A stretch of 64,000 nt of DNA from Bacillota bacterium (GTDB taxonomy: Bacteria > Bacillota > Clostridia > Christensenellales > Aristaeellaceae): positions 14,305-78,304 of the forward strand of contig JAEZHM010000120.1 of NCBI GenBank assembly GCA_023416585.1, written 5' to 3'. Under the pieces are notes generated by a model. That model did no database searches. It worked only from the letters and a program-made list of their open reading frames with translations, and was not told where the DNA came from. Position 1 is the stretch's first letter, and each line of letters begins with the position of its first letter. The position numbers and the translations under genes were made by a program. Of this stretch, positions 50,638-59,991 are shown piece after piece.

Positions 50638-51567
50638 CTATCTGCGATATTCGATTGGCTGGGTGAGCTTGATAACAAACGCCGTGGAAATAAAAATCAC
50701 AGCAGCACAAATGGTGAGAATGATTTGCCCCAGCGGTGTGTGCATCAGCGTATGATACCAATCTTTATTCAGAAAATACATCAGCGGGATGTTGCCCACC
50801 ACCAGAATCTGCATGATAATGAATTCCTTCCTCGGCTCAAACACCATGTTCTCCAGCTCGCCATTTACCACACGCATATCACTGAGCTTTGATACAATAG
50901 GCGTGAGGGTAGTCTTTAAGCTGCGGTCATGCTGACAAGAAACTAAAGCGTCGCACCATTCATGAAACACCGGGTTTTCAATCTGACCCTTGAGGTCCTG
51001 GAGAGCGGACGTGATATCCGGATTCACCAGCTTCACCCTGGATACAAAGCCCTTAAATACCGCTAATACAGGTGGATTGAGATAGTCCATATTTTCCTCC
51101 ACTGCAGTGAGGATGTCCTCGTTGCGAAGATAAGCGGTAGTGATGATGGACAGTGCGGTTTCCAGCTCTGCCGCAATATCCTTTTTGAAATGGCTTGCTG
51201 TGAGCTTCACCCACCAGAAGGGTAGGAACAGAAAGCCTGCCGCCATCACAGGAACGAGGAAAAAATTCGAGAGCATAATGGCAAGGGACGCCCCTGCCGC
51301 AAACAGCATAAGGGATGCCGCACAGAGCATGGGAAAGTGTTTTTCCCTGCCTGTGACCTTTAGAATTGCCTGCACCTCTTGTATCTCACGGCGTAAATAG
51401 GAGGGCTTTTTTCTGCGGGTTGTTTCGTCCACCTCGTCACGCAGGGACTTTGGCTTGTCGGTAAACCGTGCAAATACCGCGCCTGTAAACTCCATAGGCG
51501 ACAGTCCAAGCAAAATAAAACAGCCTGTAATCATTCCGATACAGGCAAAAAGTAAGATGGTATTCAT
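50638..51567 (-). CDS. TadB-like pilus membrane protein
   Basis: This 309-residue protein has membrane helices at both ends and in the middle and a T2SSF-like domain (AELETALSIITTAYLRNEDI). It overlaps the CpaF stop by four bases (ATGA) and precedes TadC, the canonical order cpaF-tadB-tadC. Confidence 0.85.
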   Translation of the reverse strand: MNTILLFACIGMITGCFILLGLSPMEFTGAVFARFTDKPKSLRDEVDETTRRKKPSYLRREIQEVQAILKVTGREKHFPMLCAASLMLFAAGASLAIMLSNFFLVPVMAAGFLFLPFWWVKLTASHFKKDIAAELETALSIITTAYLRNEDILTAVEENMDYLNPPVLAVFKGFVSRVKLVNPDITSALQDLKGQIENPVFHEWCDALVSCQHDRSLKTTLTPIVSKLSDMRVVNGELENMVFEPRKEFIIMQILVVGNIPLMYFLNKDWYHTLMHTPLGQIILTICAAVIFISTAFVIKLTQPIEYRR

Positions 51568-52913
51568 GCAGGTTTAGCCTCCTTTCCCCGGAGCTGATTG
51601 AGAACAGTCTGCGGCATTCCGTTTTCCAGCAGACGTTTGGCAAGGCTGTCTGAAATGGTATTAACCTGTTCATGGTGCCCCTCGATGATGAATTTGCCGT
51701 CCTCCATACGATTTTCGCTGATGATGTACTGAAAGAGCGGCCGGTAGTTTCTTGTGCCGTCCGGCAGGATCTCACATTCCTGAATTTCCATCATGCGGCG
51801 CTGCTTATTTTCAAGCTGCTTGCAGAACACCACGATGGGATAGGCTTCGGTGACATAGTCCATCAGCGTCTGATCGGACATATCCACGGCACGCTTGCAC
51901 AGGGAAACCATACGGCGGTAGGTTGCTTCACAGGAGTTTGAGTGAATGGTGGTCAGCACTGCCACACCGGTTCGGGCGGCTTCCTGTGCGGCATTGGCTT
52001 CTGCACCCCGCATCTCGCCCACCACGATGATATCCGGGTTGAAGCGGAGCGCATAATCCAAAAGATTGGTCTGGTCGATCCGCTGACGGTCGTTGTCGCT
52101 GTCACGGGTCAGAGTATGGATCACAGAGTTTATAACCTTACCGTCCTTTTCTCTGACCAGAGCCAGCTCACGGGAGCCGTTTTCAATGGTATAGATTCTT
52201 TTGTTATCCGGGACAGTAGTCAGTACCCAGCCTGCCACGGTGGTTTTGCCGGAGCTGGTGGCTCCCGCCACGCAGATGGAAATACCGTACCGGATACAAA
52301 GAGATAAAAAGTCCAGCATCGGTTCGGTCGCCGTGCTGCTTTGCACGAAATCGGATTTTTTCATGCTCTGGGGGTTGACGATACGGATGCTGGCTGCTAT
52401 TCCCACATCCTCATCCACAATGGGGTTTTTCAGCACAGCGATTCGGATGTTCTTGGAAAGATGCCCGAGGACGATGGGGCTGGCATTGTCTAACACCATA
52501 CCGCTGATGTGGAGCATCCTGCGGATGACGTTGACGGCGTGTTCAGGGCTGTCGAAGTGTTCCTCCAGCTTTACGGTGCGTCCGTCAGAAAACTGCACTT
52601 CGATATCCCTCCATGAGTTGATATCTATTTCCTCAATGCCTGTACCGAAGATATACTTGGTCAGAAAACTGAACTCAGCCATCTCCGTGTAGATTGCATC
52701 CACCAGACTGTCCCTTGTCATTCCCTGCACCGCAATGCGCCGGTCCTGAATATATTTGTTGATATACCGCTTCATCTGTTCCTTGGCATCTGTACTGGTT
52801 CCTGTAAGCAAGGCGCTGTAATTGGCCGAGATGTGTTCCTGCACTTCGGAAAGCACGGAGGAGAAACTTCTGCCCTCGGCATCCGGCGTAAAAAACAAGG
52901 AGTGCATACTCAT
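51564..52913 (-). CDS. cpaF: CpaF/TadA-type secretion ATPase
   Basis: The 449-residue ATPase drives assembly of the Flp/Tad pilus. Motifs: Walker A CVAGATSSGKTT, an aspartate/glutamate box (KRIYTIENGSRELAL), Walker B DIIVVGEMRGAEA, and the His-box TTIHSNSCEATYRR. The N-terminal domain (VDAIYTEMAEFSFLTKYIFG) is typical of CpaF. It overlaps TadZ-like and TadB-like genes. Confidence 0.92.
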   Translation of the reverse strand: MSMHSLFFTPDAEGRSFSSVLSEVQEHISANYSALLTGTSTDAKEQMKRYINKYIQDRRIAVQGMTRDSLVDAIYTEMAEFSFLTKYIFGTGIEEIDINSWRDIEVQFSDGRTVKLEEHFDSPEHAVNVIRRMLHISGMVLDNASPIVLGHLSKNIRIAVLKNPIVDEDVGIAASIRIVNPQSMKKSDFVQSSTATEPMLDFLSLCIRYGISICVAGATSSGKTTVAGWVLTTVPDNKRIYTIENGSRELALVREKDGKVINSVIHTLTRDSDNDRQRIDQTNLLDYALRFNPDIIVVGEMRGAEANAAQEAARTGVAVLTTIHSNSCEATYRRMVSLCKRAVDMSDQTLMDYVTEAYPIVVFCKQLENKQRRMMEIQECEILPDGTRNYRPLFQYIISENRMEDGKFIIEGHHEQVNTISDSLAKRLLENGMPQTVLNQLRGKEAKPA

Positions 52914-53728
52914 ATTCCGAACACCTCCTTTGCTATTTTCTGTGTTTCCTGACGAAACTGGCGGCTGTCCTTTAGGGACAAATCCGCAAGCAGATTCCCC
53001 GCTAGATACTGTTCCTCCAGCTCCGGGGAATACGTCAGAGTGAAGCTGGCGGAGCCAAGCGCCTGTAAGGCCATTTCACCTGCCTGCTGGGGCTTTACAT
53101 TGGATGCCACCTTGTACTGCTTATCCGCATCCCATTTGCTGTCGCGCAGGAGGGGAAGCTGGCTGGACAGGTAGCTGACGGATTTCAAGTCGGCATTGGC
53201 AAGGCGCAGCACACTGTCCGCTTCCATAAGCGCCACGGCAGAGAGAATGTCGTTGGCAATATAACTGCCGCAGTCTACCACCACAAAGGGGGCAATCTCA
53301 CGGAGACCTTGCAGAAGCTCCCTCGCCTGTACCTCGGAATAAGGCGGATAGCTGTATTCGTTCTCTCCCTTTTTCATGCCGAGGAGTGTTAGACGGCTGT
53401 ATTTTTTTAGCGTCACCAGATTGTGTTTGATGAGTGGCTCTGACACATGAGCGGCGGCAAGGACGCTTCCCAGAGAACGCTCACACGAGAGCTCCGAGGG
53501 CGGGCAGATACAGGGAAGCATGGGTGCAGTCATGTCGCAGAAAAGTAGCACTACGTTCTGCTTTCTATCTGCCAGCAGCTTTGCGAGCTTCACAGCGGTG
53601 ACGGTTTTGCCGGAACCGGGAGATCCCCAGACAGCCAGCATTCCGCCCTGCATTTCCTGTTCCTTCTGAGTATCTTCTCCTGCAGATTGGCGGGTGAAAA
53701 TACTCTTTTTCTTAAAATTCAGCATCAC
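52910..53728 (-). CDS. TadZ/CpaE-like P-loop ATPase
   Basis: This 272-residue ParA/MinD-type protein has Walker A WGSPGSGKTVTAVKLA near residue 35 and a VVVDCGSYIANDIL region in the Walker B position. In Tad systems TadZ places the pilus in the cell. The gene overlaps both cpaB and cpaF. Confidence 0.82.
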   Translation of the reverse strand: MMLNFKKKSIFTRQSAGEDTQKEQEMQGGMLAVWGSPGSGKTVTAVKLAKLLADRKQNVVLLFCDMTAPMLPCICPPSELSCERSLGSVLAAAHVSEPLIKHNLVTLKKYSRLTLLGMKKGENEYSYPPYSEVQARELLQGLREIAPFVVVDCGSYIANDILSAVALMEADSVLRLANADLKSVSYLSSQLPLLRDSKWDADKQYKVASNVKPQQAGEMALQALGSASFTLTYSPELEEQYLAGNLLADLSLKDSRQFRQETQKIAKEVFGI

Positions 53729-54528
53729 TGCACCCCGCTTTCTGCGGGCGGCTGTTCAGCGTTTTCCCCCATAGGTTTAGATTTTTCTTTCTGCTCTGTG
53801 GGATACAGCGCCGCAATGACCTTATCCTGGGCTTCTACAAACTTTGCAGTATTGGCAGGCGTACCGCGGTAAACAAGGGAAAGATGAAGCTTGCCATCTG
53901 CCTCCAGCTCCGCCAACACCTTGCTCTGTTCGGGGGAGACCAGCAGAGTCACGGTGGACGGAAGCTCACGCTCGTCATCCTCGGACTTGGCTTCACCTGT
54001 GTTGGCGTCATAGCCGGAGGAAGCGGTCACACTGATGACCTCCACATATTTCAACTCAGCGGGAATAACGGTTGCGCCTTGTTTCCTGTAATCAGCGGCA
54101 ATGATGGACACGATGTCGCCGCTCTGGAGTTTGCCGGACAGACCGTTTGCGAAACTCTTGATCGTGACGGATATTGCCTGTTTGGTGCCGTCCAGATGAT
54201 ACAGATAGGCATTTTCAGCAGCAGGAGTATCGGACAGCTTGGTATTTAAAATATAATCTCCAATGGAGAGGTTGGCGGCGGCATACTTGCCAACCGCTGT
54301 TTCTGCTTGCCGGATGACATTCTCAGGCAGACCGTAGCTGCCTACCTCCACAGTCTGTACCATGTCCTTGGTGATTTCATCACCAGCCTTGATTTCCTTT
54401 GCGACACGGACAATCTCCGTTTTCTGGCTGACGGATTTATTGAACAGCGGCGTGATGCCGAAGCAGATCAGCAGGGACAGCATAATGCAGATCACCCCGA
54501 CAACCGTGCGGTTTTTGAAAAAGCTCAT
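53725..54528 (-). CDS. cpaB: CpaB/RcpC-like pilus protein
   Basis: The 267-residue protein has an N-terminal membrane anchor (VVGVICIMLSLLICFGITPL), a SAF domain (VRVAKEIKAGDEITKDMVQT), and a CpaB/RcpC domain (GLSGKLQSGDIVSIIAADYR). CpaB proteins help stabilise the pilus assembly. It is the first gene of the cpaB-tadZ-cpaF-tadB-tadC block. Confidence 0.88.
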   Translation of the reverse strand: MSFFKNRTVVGVICIMLSLLICFGITPLFNKSVSQKTEIVRVAKEIKAGDEITKDMVQTVEVGSYGLPENVIRQAETAVGKYAAANLSIGDYILNTKLSDTPAAENAYLYHLDGTKQAISVTIKSFANGLSGKLQSGDIVSIIAADYRKQGATVIPAELKYVEVISVTASSGYDANTGEAKSEDDERELPSTVTLLVSPEQSKVLAELEADGKLHLSLVYRGTPANTAKFVEAQDKVIAALYPTEQKEKSKPMGENAEQPPAESGVQ

Positions 54529-54570
54529 GATATTGTTACCTCCTGACTTGTTTTCGATGGATTAAATGGA

Positions 54571-54700
54571 TTAAAGTGATGCATATTTCCTGTGTTTTGC
54601 TGCCTTGACTGCCTTGGATAGAAAAGCGGCAGTGGCGGCAGACACGGCAATGCAGACTGTGACAATAGCGAATTTCTTATTGATGCTAATTTTTTTTCAT
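54571..54700 (-). pseudogene. Small membrane peptide frame interrupted at an A8 run
   Basis: ATG 54700 overlaps the prepilin peptidase stop (ATGA). The sequence then has eight A in a row (54697-54690). As read, translation stops after four codons. Dropping one A gives MKKISINKKFAIVTVCIAVS, then a helix and AVKAAKHRKYASL before TAA at 54573. Either the gene is broken, the run length is misread, or polymerase slippage restores the frame. The peptide would be a 42-residue single-pass membrane protein in the pilus operon. Confidence 0.55.
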
Positions 54701-55167
54701 AAGATAAGCCCTCCGAAATTCATAAAATATACAGTGATAAAGCCTGCGGATAAAAAGGGAGCCATCGGCAGAGCTGTTTGTCCTGCCGATGGCTGTGAAA
54801 GATTCCTGATTTTGCAAAAAACTTTAAGAGCAACATAGCTTCCGCAAAATGCGGTAAGTCCGAGTATCAGACCAGCGGTTCCTGCAGAAATACCAAGGAC
54901 AAAGCCGCAGGCGGCGGTGAGCTTGATGTCACCGCCGCCAATGCCGCCCATCTGCCGATAACCGGCTAACAGTGCGCCAATCAGCAGCGGCAGTCCCAGA
55001 AGGATTCCCAGCAGTCTGCTGGGGGTAAAGGTCAGCAGCCCGGTGCAGAAAATTAGGGCGGACAGTGCATCGGGAATGATCCGTTTCCGTATATCCCATA
55101 CAGAAGCCGCAAGAAGCAGACAAAAAAACAGCACCGCCTGCACGATGAAGTTAACGAGCCCCGCCAT
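54697..55167 (-). CDS. Prepilin peptidase, TadV/CpaA type (A24 family)
   Basis: The 156-residue membrane protease cuts the pilin leaders. Two catalytic aspartates are in WDIRKRIIPD and GGIGGGDIKLTAA, the usual A24 positions, and about six membrane helices are predicted. It lacks the N-terminal methylase domain, as is normal for Tad peptidases. It overlaps the start of the small peptide gene and the end of pilin 1. Confidence 0.9.
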   Translation of the reverse strand: MAGLVNFIVQAVLFFCLLLAASVWDIRKRIIPDALSALIFCTGLLTFTPSRLLGILLGLPLLIGALLAGYRQMGGIGGGDIKLTAACGFVLGISAGTAGLILGLTAFCGSYVALKVFCKIRNLSQPSAGQTALPMAPFLSAGFITVYFMNFGGLIL

Positions 55168-55387
55168 AGTTGAACATTTCCTTGATGCGCTGGGTCAGGG
55201 TGGGCATGACCGTTTCACCAAATAACGCATAAAGCCCAGCCAATACCAAGGCCCCGATGACAACCGCCATCAGAATCTTCACTGCGGTGTCCACATAGCC
55301 CTCACCGCGCTGATTATTGAGCGTCCGATAGGCTGCCGAAGTCATGCAGCCGAACTTGTATTTCAGCTTATAAACCAGATTCTTCAT
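55151..55387 (-). CDS. Flp-like major pilin 1 (DUF6133 type)
   Basis: The 78-residue prepilin has a basic leader ending NNQRG, then EGYVDTAVKILMAVVIGALV and a second part with FGETVMPTLTQRIKEMFNYG. Cleavage after the glycine would leave a pilin of about 50 residues. ATG 55387 follows GGAGGG. The mature part is identical in protein to that of pilin 2 (59752-59991), although the DNA differs at many third positions. Confidence 0.85.
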   Translation of the reverse strand: MKNLVYKLKYKFGCMTSAAYRTLNNQRGEGYVDTAVKILMAVVIGALVLAGLYALFGETVMPTLTQRIKEMFNYGGAR

Positions 55388-55403
55388 ATTCTTTTCCCTC
55401 CAA

Positions 55404-58400
55404 TTATTCAAAATGATAGGTTACTGAGTAGGTGATATTGCTCTTGTTGTACATACAGTCGTGATTTGTATAGTAGTAAAACTCCAGCTTGGTGTACACA
55501 CCTGTGCCAAGGGTACGAGTAAATGCAATGCCGTTTGAGGTAGTGCCATAGTCAAGCTGATCCCACGCTCCTGTCAGCTTATTGTATCCGCGTACTCTGC
55601 CAAAATCGGAACCGCTATGACCGCTGACAGGCGGCACGGTAAAGGTATACTCAGTAATGGTTGCACCGTCTAGACCGTTTTCCAGAATGACAGAATCAGG
55701 ACCAGTCAGCGTCATGCCACCGCTGCCGTTGGAGTCTGCGACGAAAAAGACAATTGCCGCCCAAGGCGATTCCGCACCGGCTGCGTCCACAGCCTTCACA
55801 CGCACCAGATTTCTGCCCAGCGTGTAAACCTGCGTTTCAGCGTTTCTGTTTTCCCATACTAAGGTGACTGCATCGCCGTCCGGGTCAGAGCTTGTTGCGG
55901 TGATGGTAACAGGTGTTCCCGGCGCCACACTGTTGCCGCTTGGTGTTCTGATGATGACCGGCGTAGTAGGTGCTGAGTTTGCAATAGTGAAGGTTTTGGT
56001 AACCCATTCCGAATGCAGCCCGGTGCTGTCCTTCGCACGGGCACGGACGGTGTGGATGCCTACGGCATAGCAGTTATCCGACGCCTTGTTTTCCCATTCC
56101 AGCGTGGTTGCATCACCATCCGCATCGCTGGCCGCTGCACTGATGTTAACAAGGAATTTACCGTTTTTGACTGTCCGGGTGGGCGTTGCCGTCAGCGTAA
56201 CGGTAGGCGCAGAGCTGGTGATGGTGAAAGTCTTGGATACCCATTCCGAATACGCACCAGCAACATCCTTTGCACGAACCTTGATGGTGTGGGTGCCTAC
56301 GGTGTAGTAATTATCCTGTACCTTGTTTTCCCACTCCAGCGTGGTCGGATCACCATCCGCATCTGAGGCTGTGGCGCTGATGGTTACAAGGAATTTGCCA
56401 TCCTTCACGGTACGAGTCGGCTCGGCCGTCAAGGTGATGGTGGGGGCCGCATTGGTCACGGTGAAGGTTCTTTCCGTCCACGCAGAGTACGCTCCTGCGT
56501 CATCCTTTGCTCTAACACGGATGGTGTGGGCGCCTATATCGTAGTAGCTGTCGGCGGTAGTTCCATCGTATTCCAAGGTCACGTCATCCCTATCGGGATC
56601 GGTTGCGCTGGCTGTGATGTTCACGAGAAACTTACCCTCTTTGGCGGTTCGGGTGGGAGTCGCTGTTACACTCGGTGCGTTGGGCGGCGTATTAGTGACG
56701 TTGATGCTCTCCGAATGGCTGGCAATTCTTCCGGCACTATCGGTAACAGTTGCGGTCAGCGTAAAGGTTCCGGTATCACGGATAGCAATGCTGCCGCCCT
56801 CATTTTGAAGCGTACCCTGATACTCTACCGGTTCGCCGTCTTTTTGCAGTGCCCATGCTACAGAATAGTTGCCAAGATGCTGCACATCCTTGGAAACCAC
56901 GCTAAAACCGGTGCCATAGTGGACACCCTGGGGTATGGTGAATGCATACTGCACCACCGGCAAAATAGTTACTGTTTCGCTGTGAGAATAGCTGCGCTTT
57001 AGGTAGTCGGTCATGGATGCAGTGAGTATATATTCTCCGTGAGATTGGAAGGTGATTTTGCCGCCCTGGGCATTGAGGGTTCCGTCAAACGCCTGGGCAA
57101 GCGGGATGGCTTTGCCGTCCCTGCTGACCGTCCACTCCACTGGTAGCACATTGTTGTTGCCATGGGTGCGCAAATTAGTGACAGTATCGGTATAGGCAAT
57201 GGTCGGAAGCTCAAAGCCGATGGCCAGTACAGGCAGAACCTCACATTTGCCGCCCGATTCAAAGAGAAATATCCGGCCAGTTTCATCGGTGACTCTCGCC
57301 ACCAGTTCATAGACACCAGCTCGCTTGAAGCGGATCATACCGCCTTCATCGGTGAGCTTGCCGCCGACATAGGTTGGTAAGTCTTGAAAGCCATAGGTGT
57401 TGTCCACCAGCCATTCAATGGTGAGTCCGTCCAAATCGGCGGTTTTGGCTTTCACTTCAATATCGGAGTCGGTATGGGCGTACTTGGGTAGGCTGTAATT
57501 CACTATGGGTACGGGGTATACCTTGAAGTCCTGCTGATAGCGGTAGGTTCTGCCGCCGTCATCGGTAAATTCAGCCTTGAGAACATAGCAGCCCTTGATT
57601 TTGAATTGCAGATTGCCGCCGGTGTTGCTGAGGTTGCCTTTGGCTGCATCGGCAAGGGATATTTCTTTGCCGTCACAGGACAAAGACCAGATGGCAGCAT
57701 GGTTTCCGATTTCACTGAATACCGCCTCCACAGTGACCACTTTATCGGTGTGGAAGATTTCAGGGAGATAAAATCCCGCTGAGCCTACCGGGTAGACGGT
57801 GATGACCGCAGTATCGGTAAACACTCTGCCTGTCGCATCGGTCACCGCTGCGGTCAGGGCGTAGACGCCCTTTTCCTTGAAGCGGATTGTTCCTTCGGAA
57901 AGCTCACCCTCAATGGCTGTATCGATTTCCACAGGCTCCCCGCCCTTGGTCAGGGCGTAGATCAGTTCCAAACCCTCCGTTTCTTTTGTTTCTGTTTTGA
58001 TGGTGACACTCTTATCGGTATGGGAGGCGGAAGGCAGGGATAACACTATTTCTGCCACGGGATAGATGATGATGGTATCTGCGGCAGTGACTGTTTTGCC
58101 GAGCTCGTCTGTAATAGAAGCGGTCAGCGTATATTTTCCTTTTTCACGAAACCGTACCGTACCCCCCTCTGGAGTCAGCTCACCCTCCAGTGCATCCGAA
58201 GCGGCGATTTCCCTGCCGTCCTTGAGGATACTCCATACTACACTGTTGCTGCCGAGGTTCTGTACTGCCAGCTCTACCGCAATGGCTGTATCGGTATGCG
58301 CCGCTTCGGGAAGTGTGAAGCCGGCCGTTATTACAGGATGAATGCTGACCGTCTGCCCATGGGTCACGATAATACCGCGGCTGTTTTTTGCGGTGGCGGT

Positions 58401-59351
58401 CAGGGTGATACTGCCAGTCTGCAAAAACCGGATCTTCCCACCACCCTCGGTCAGCTCGCCTTCCATGACCTTAGAAAGCTCCACAGGCAGTCCATTCCTG
58501 ATAGCAGTCCATGTAACGCTGCTGACATAACAGCTGACTGGCTTAAATTCCAGCTCATCCACTGTGTAGGCGGTTTTGGGCAGTGTGAAGGAAAACTGCG
58601 GAGCCGGAACATAGGATGAGCCGCCACCGGAGCTGCCGCCACTGGAACTAGAAGGTTTGTCCTCTGGCTTGGCGGGCACAGACGGCTTCGGTACTTCCTC
58701 CTGCTTGATCTGCTCTTTGGCCTTTTCTGCATCCACCAGCATTTCAAAGGCTTCGGCACGGGTAGCGTCCTTATCAGGGCGGACGGTTCCATCGGGGTAT
58801 CCGCTGATGATGTGATAATGCTTGCCGGTGCAGATATATTCCTTCTGTTCCTGGGTGAGCTGACTTTCGTCTAAAAAGTCCAGCACACAGGTACAGGAAA
58901 GATCATGATTGCCCTTGCCGATTGCCCGCACCAACATACGGATCATCTCCATGCGGCTGATAGGCTCATCAGGCAGGAACTTAGCTCCAAAGTCATCCTT
59001 TTGGATTACCCCCGCAATGATAAGGGCTTCCACATCCTTTTCCGACCAATGGCTGGCAAGGTCGGTGAAACGGATGGGCACCTCTTTTTCATCAAGTTCC
59101 GGCAGTTCCAAGGTTCTGGCGACCAGAGCGGCGAACTCGCCTCTGGTGATGATTTCATCAGGATGGACTAACCCATCAGGATAACCATGGACAACTCCGC
59201 GCTCTGCAAGGGTGTTTATGACTTCCTCTGCCCAATGTCCCCTGGCATCGGCAAAATATCGATTTACCGCATAGGCACTTCCGGCAAGCAAAGAAAGCAC
59301 AAGGCAAGTGAGCAGCAGAACGCTTATAGATTTTTTCAGTTTCTCTCTCAT
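55404..59351 (-). CDS. SLH-anchored multi-repeat surface protein
   Basis: The 1315-residue protein has a signal peptide (residues 1-30), three SLH domains for cell-wall polysaccharide binding (about residues 33-75, 92-140 and 155-205, with GHWAEEVINTLAERGVVHGYPDG and HWSEKDVEALIIAGVI), a Gly/Ser/Pro linker (~235-260), seven beta-sandwich repeats of about 95 residues (each beginning like FTLPEAAHTDTAIAVE), then four PKD/Ig-like repeats of about 85 residues (ATPTRTVKNGKFLVNISAAA) and a unique C-terminal domain. ATG 59351 follows AGGAGG; the longer frame upstream overlaps the SpoVG-like gene. The two pilin genes flank it. It probably projects from the wall as an adhesin or pilus-associated stalk that aids mating contact. 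Confidence 0.88.
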   Translation of the reverse strand: MREKLKKSISVLLLTCLVLSLLAGSAYAVNRYFADARGHWAEEVINTLAERGVVHGYPDGLVHPDEIITRGEFAALVARTLELPELDEKEVPIRFTDLASHWSEKDVEALIIAGVIQKDDFGAKFLPDEPISRMEMIRMLVRAIGKGNHDLSCTCVLDFLDESQLTQEQKEYICTGKHYHIISGYPDGTVRPDKDATRAEAFEMLVDAEKAKEQIKQEEVPKPSVPAKPEDKPSSSSGGSSGGGSSYVPAPQFSFTLPKTAYTVDELEFKPVSCYVSSVTWTAIRNGLPVELSKVMEGELTEGGGKIRFLQTGSITLTATAKNSRGIIVTHGQTVSIHPVITAGFTLPEAAHTDTAIAVELAVQNLGSNSVVWSILKDGREIAASDALEGELTPEGGTVRFREKGKYTLTASITDELGKTVTAADTIIIYPVAEIVLSLPSASHTDKSVTIKTETKETEGLELIYALTKGGEPVEIDTAIEGELSEGTIRFKEKGVYALTAAVTDATGRVFTDTAVITVYPVGSAGFYLPEIFHTDKVVTVEAVFSEIGNHAAIWSLSCDGKEISLADAAKGNLSNTGGNLQFKIKGCYVLKAEFTDDGGRTYRYQQDFKVYPVPIVNYSLPKYAHTDSDIEVKAKTADLDGLTIEWLVDNTYGFQDLPTYVGGKLTDEGGMIRFKRAGVYELVARVTDETGRIFLFESGGKCEVLPVLAIGFELPTIAYTDTVTNLRTHGNNNVLPVEWTVSRDGKAIPLAQAFDGTLNAQGGKITFQSHGEYILTASMTDYLKRSYSHSETVTILPVVQYAFTIPQGVHYGTGFSVVSKDVQHLGNYSVAWALQKDGEPVEYQGTLQNEGGSIAIRDTGTFTLTATVTDSAGRIASHSESINVTNTPPNAPSVTATPTRTAKEGKFLVNITASATDPDRDDVTLEYDGTTADSYYDIGAHTIRVRAKDDAGAYSAWTERTFTVTNAAPTITLTAEPTRTVKDGKFLVTISATASDADGDPTTLEWENKVQDNYYTVGTHTIKVRAKDVAGAYSEWVSKTFTITSSAPTVTLTATPTRTVKNGKFLVNISAAASDADGDATTLEWENKASDNCYAVGIHTVRARAKDSTGLHSEWVTKTFTIANSAPTTPVIIRTPSGNSVAPGTPVTITATSSDPDGDAVTLVWENRNAETQVYTLGRNLVRVKAVDAAGAESPWAAIVFFVADSNGSGGMTLTGPDSVILENGLDGATITEYTFTVPPVSGHSGSDFGRVRGYNKLTGAWDQLDYGTTSNGIAFTRTLGTGVYTKLEFYYYTNHDCMYNKSNITYSVTYHFE

Positions 59352-59361
59352 TGGCCGCCTC

Positions 59362-59718
59362 CTACATCCCTGCCATGACAGGTTGACTCTGTTCCTGCTC
59401 GGTAGGCGCTCCTTGTTTCTGTGCCGTACTCTGGCTTTGGGTGAGAACCTGCTGGTAGGCGCTGATAACAGCCTTGTCAAACTCGGCCTTGGCCTCCTTA
59501 GTGCAGGGGAAGCAGATATCCTTATATTCGCCGTTTCCTGCCTTGTAGCTTGGCATGGAAACAAACAACCCCTTAGATCCCTCCATGACCTTGATGCCGC
59601 GCACGGCAAAATCTCCGTAGATATTGACCGAGGCATTCGCCCGGAGAGCCCCCTCCGGATGAATGGAGTGAATTTTCACATCGTACTTGGGGGTAATTTC
59701 TTTCACGTTTTTAGACAT
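59362..59718 (-). CDS. SpoVG-like regulator
   Basis: The 118-residue protein carries the SpoVG core (LRANASVNIYGDFAVRGIKV, then GLFVSMPSYKAGNGEYKDIC) with a Gln/Ser/Thr-rich tail. SpoVG proteins bind DNA or RNA and influence surface-structure and virulence genes. AAAGGAG precedes ATG 59718. It ends ten bases before the SLH protein start, so it may control the pilus/SLH genes. Confidence 0.85.
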   Translation of the reverse strand: MSKNVKEITPKYDVKIHSIHPEGALRANASVNIYGDFAVRGIKVMEGSKGLFVSMPSYKAGNGEYKDICFPCTKEAKAEFDKAVISAYQQVLTQSQSTAQKQGAPTEQEQSQPVMAGM

Positions 59719-59751
59719 GGTTTCATACTCCTTTCTAAATGTCCGGCAACT

Positions 59752-59991
59752 TTAGCCGCCGTAGTTGAACATTTCCTTGATGCGTTGTGTCAGGGTCGGC
59801 ATCACCGTTTCACCGAACAGTGCATAGAGCCCGGCCAGCACCAGCGCACCGATGACAACCGCCATCAAAATCTTCACGGCGGTGTCCACATAGCCCTCAC
59901 CAGTATTACCAGCGAGAATGCTTTGCGTGCGTCGCATGGCACAGCATACCCTTACGGCAAACTGTTTTACCTTGTTTGCAATCTGCTTCAT
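59752..59991 (-). CDS. Flp-like major pilin 2 (DUF6133 type)
   Basis: This second prepilin (79 residues) has a different leader (MKQIANKVKQFAVRVCCAMR and LAGNTG) but the same mature sequence as pilin 1 across 49 residues. GGAGGTAGATCAA precedes ATG 59991. It opens the pilus region ahead of the SpoVG-like and SLH genes. Confidence 0.85.
   Translation of the reverse strand: MKQIANKVKQFAVRVCCAMRRTQSILAGNTGEGYVDTAVKILMAVVIGALVLAGLYALFGETVMPTLTQRIKEMFNYGG

Noticed and set aside
55404..59636. N-terminal extension of the SLH protein to 1410 residues
   Set aside because: The extra 95 residues overlap the SpoVG-like gene out of frame; the signal peptide and AGGAGG support ATG 59351.
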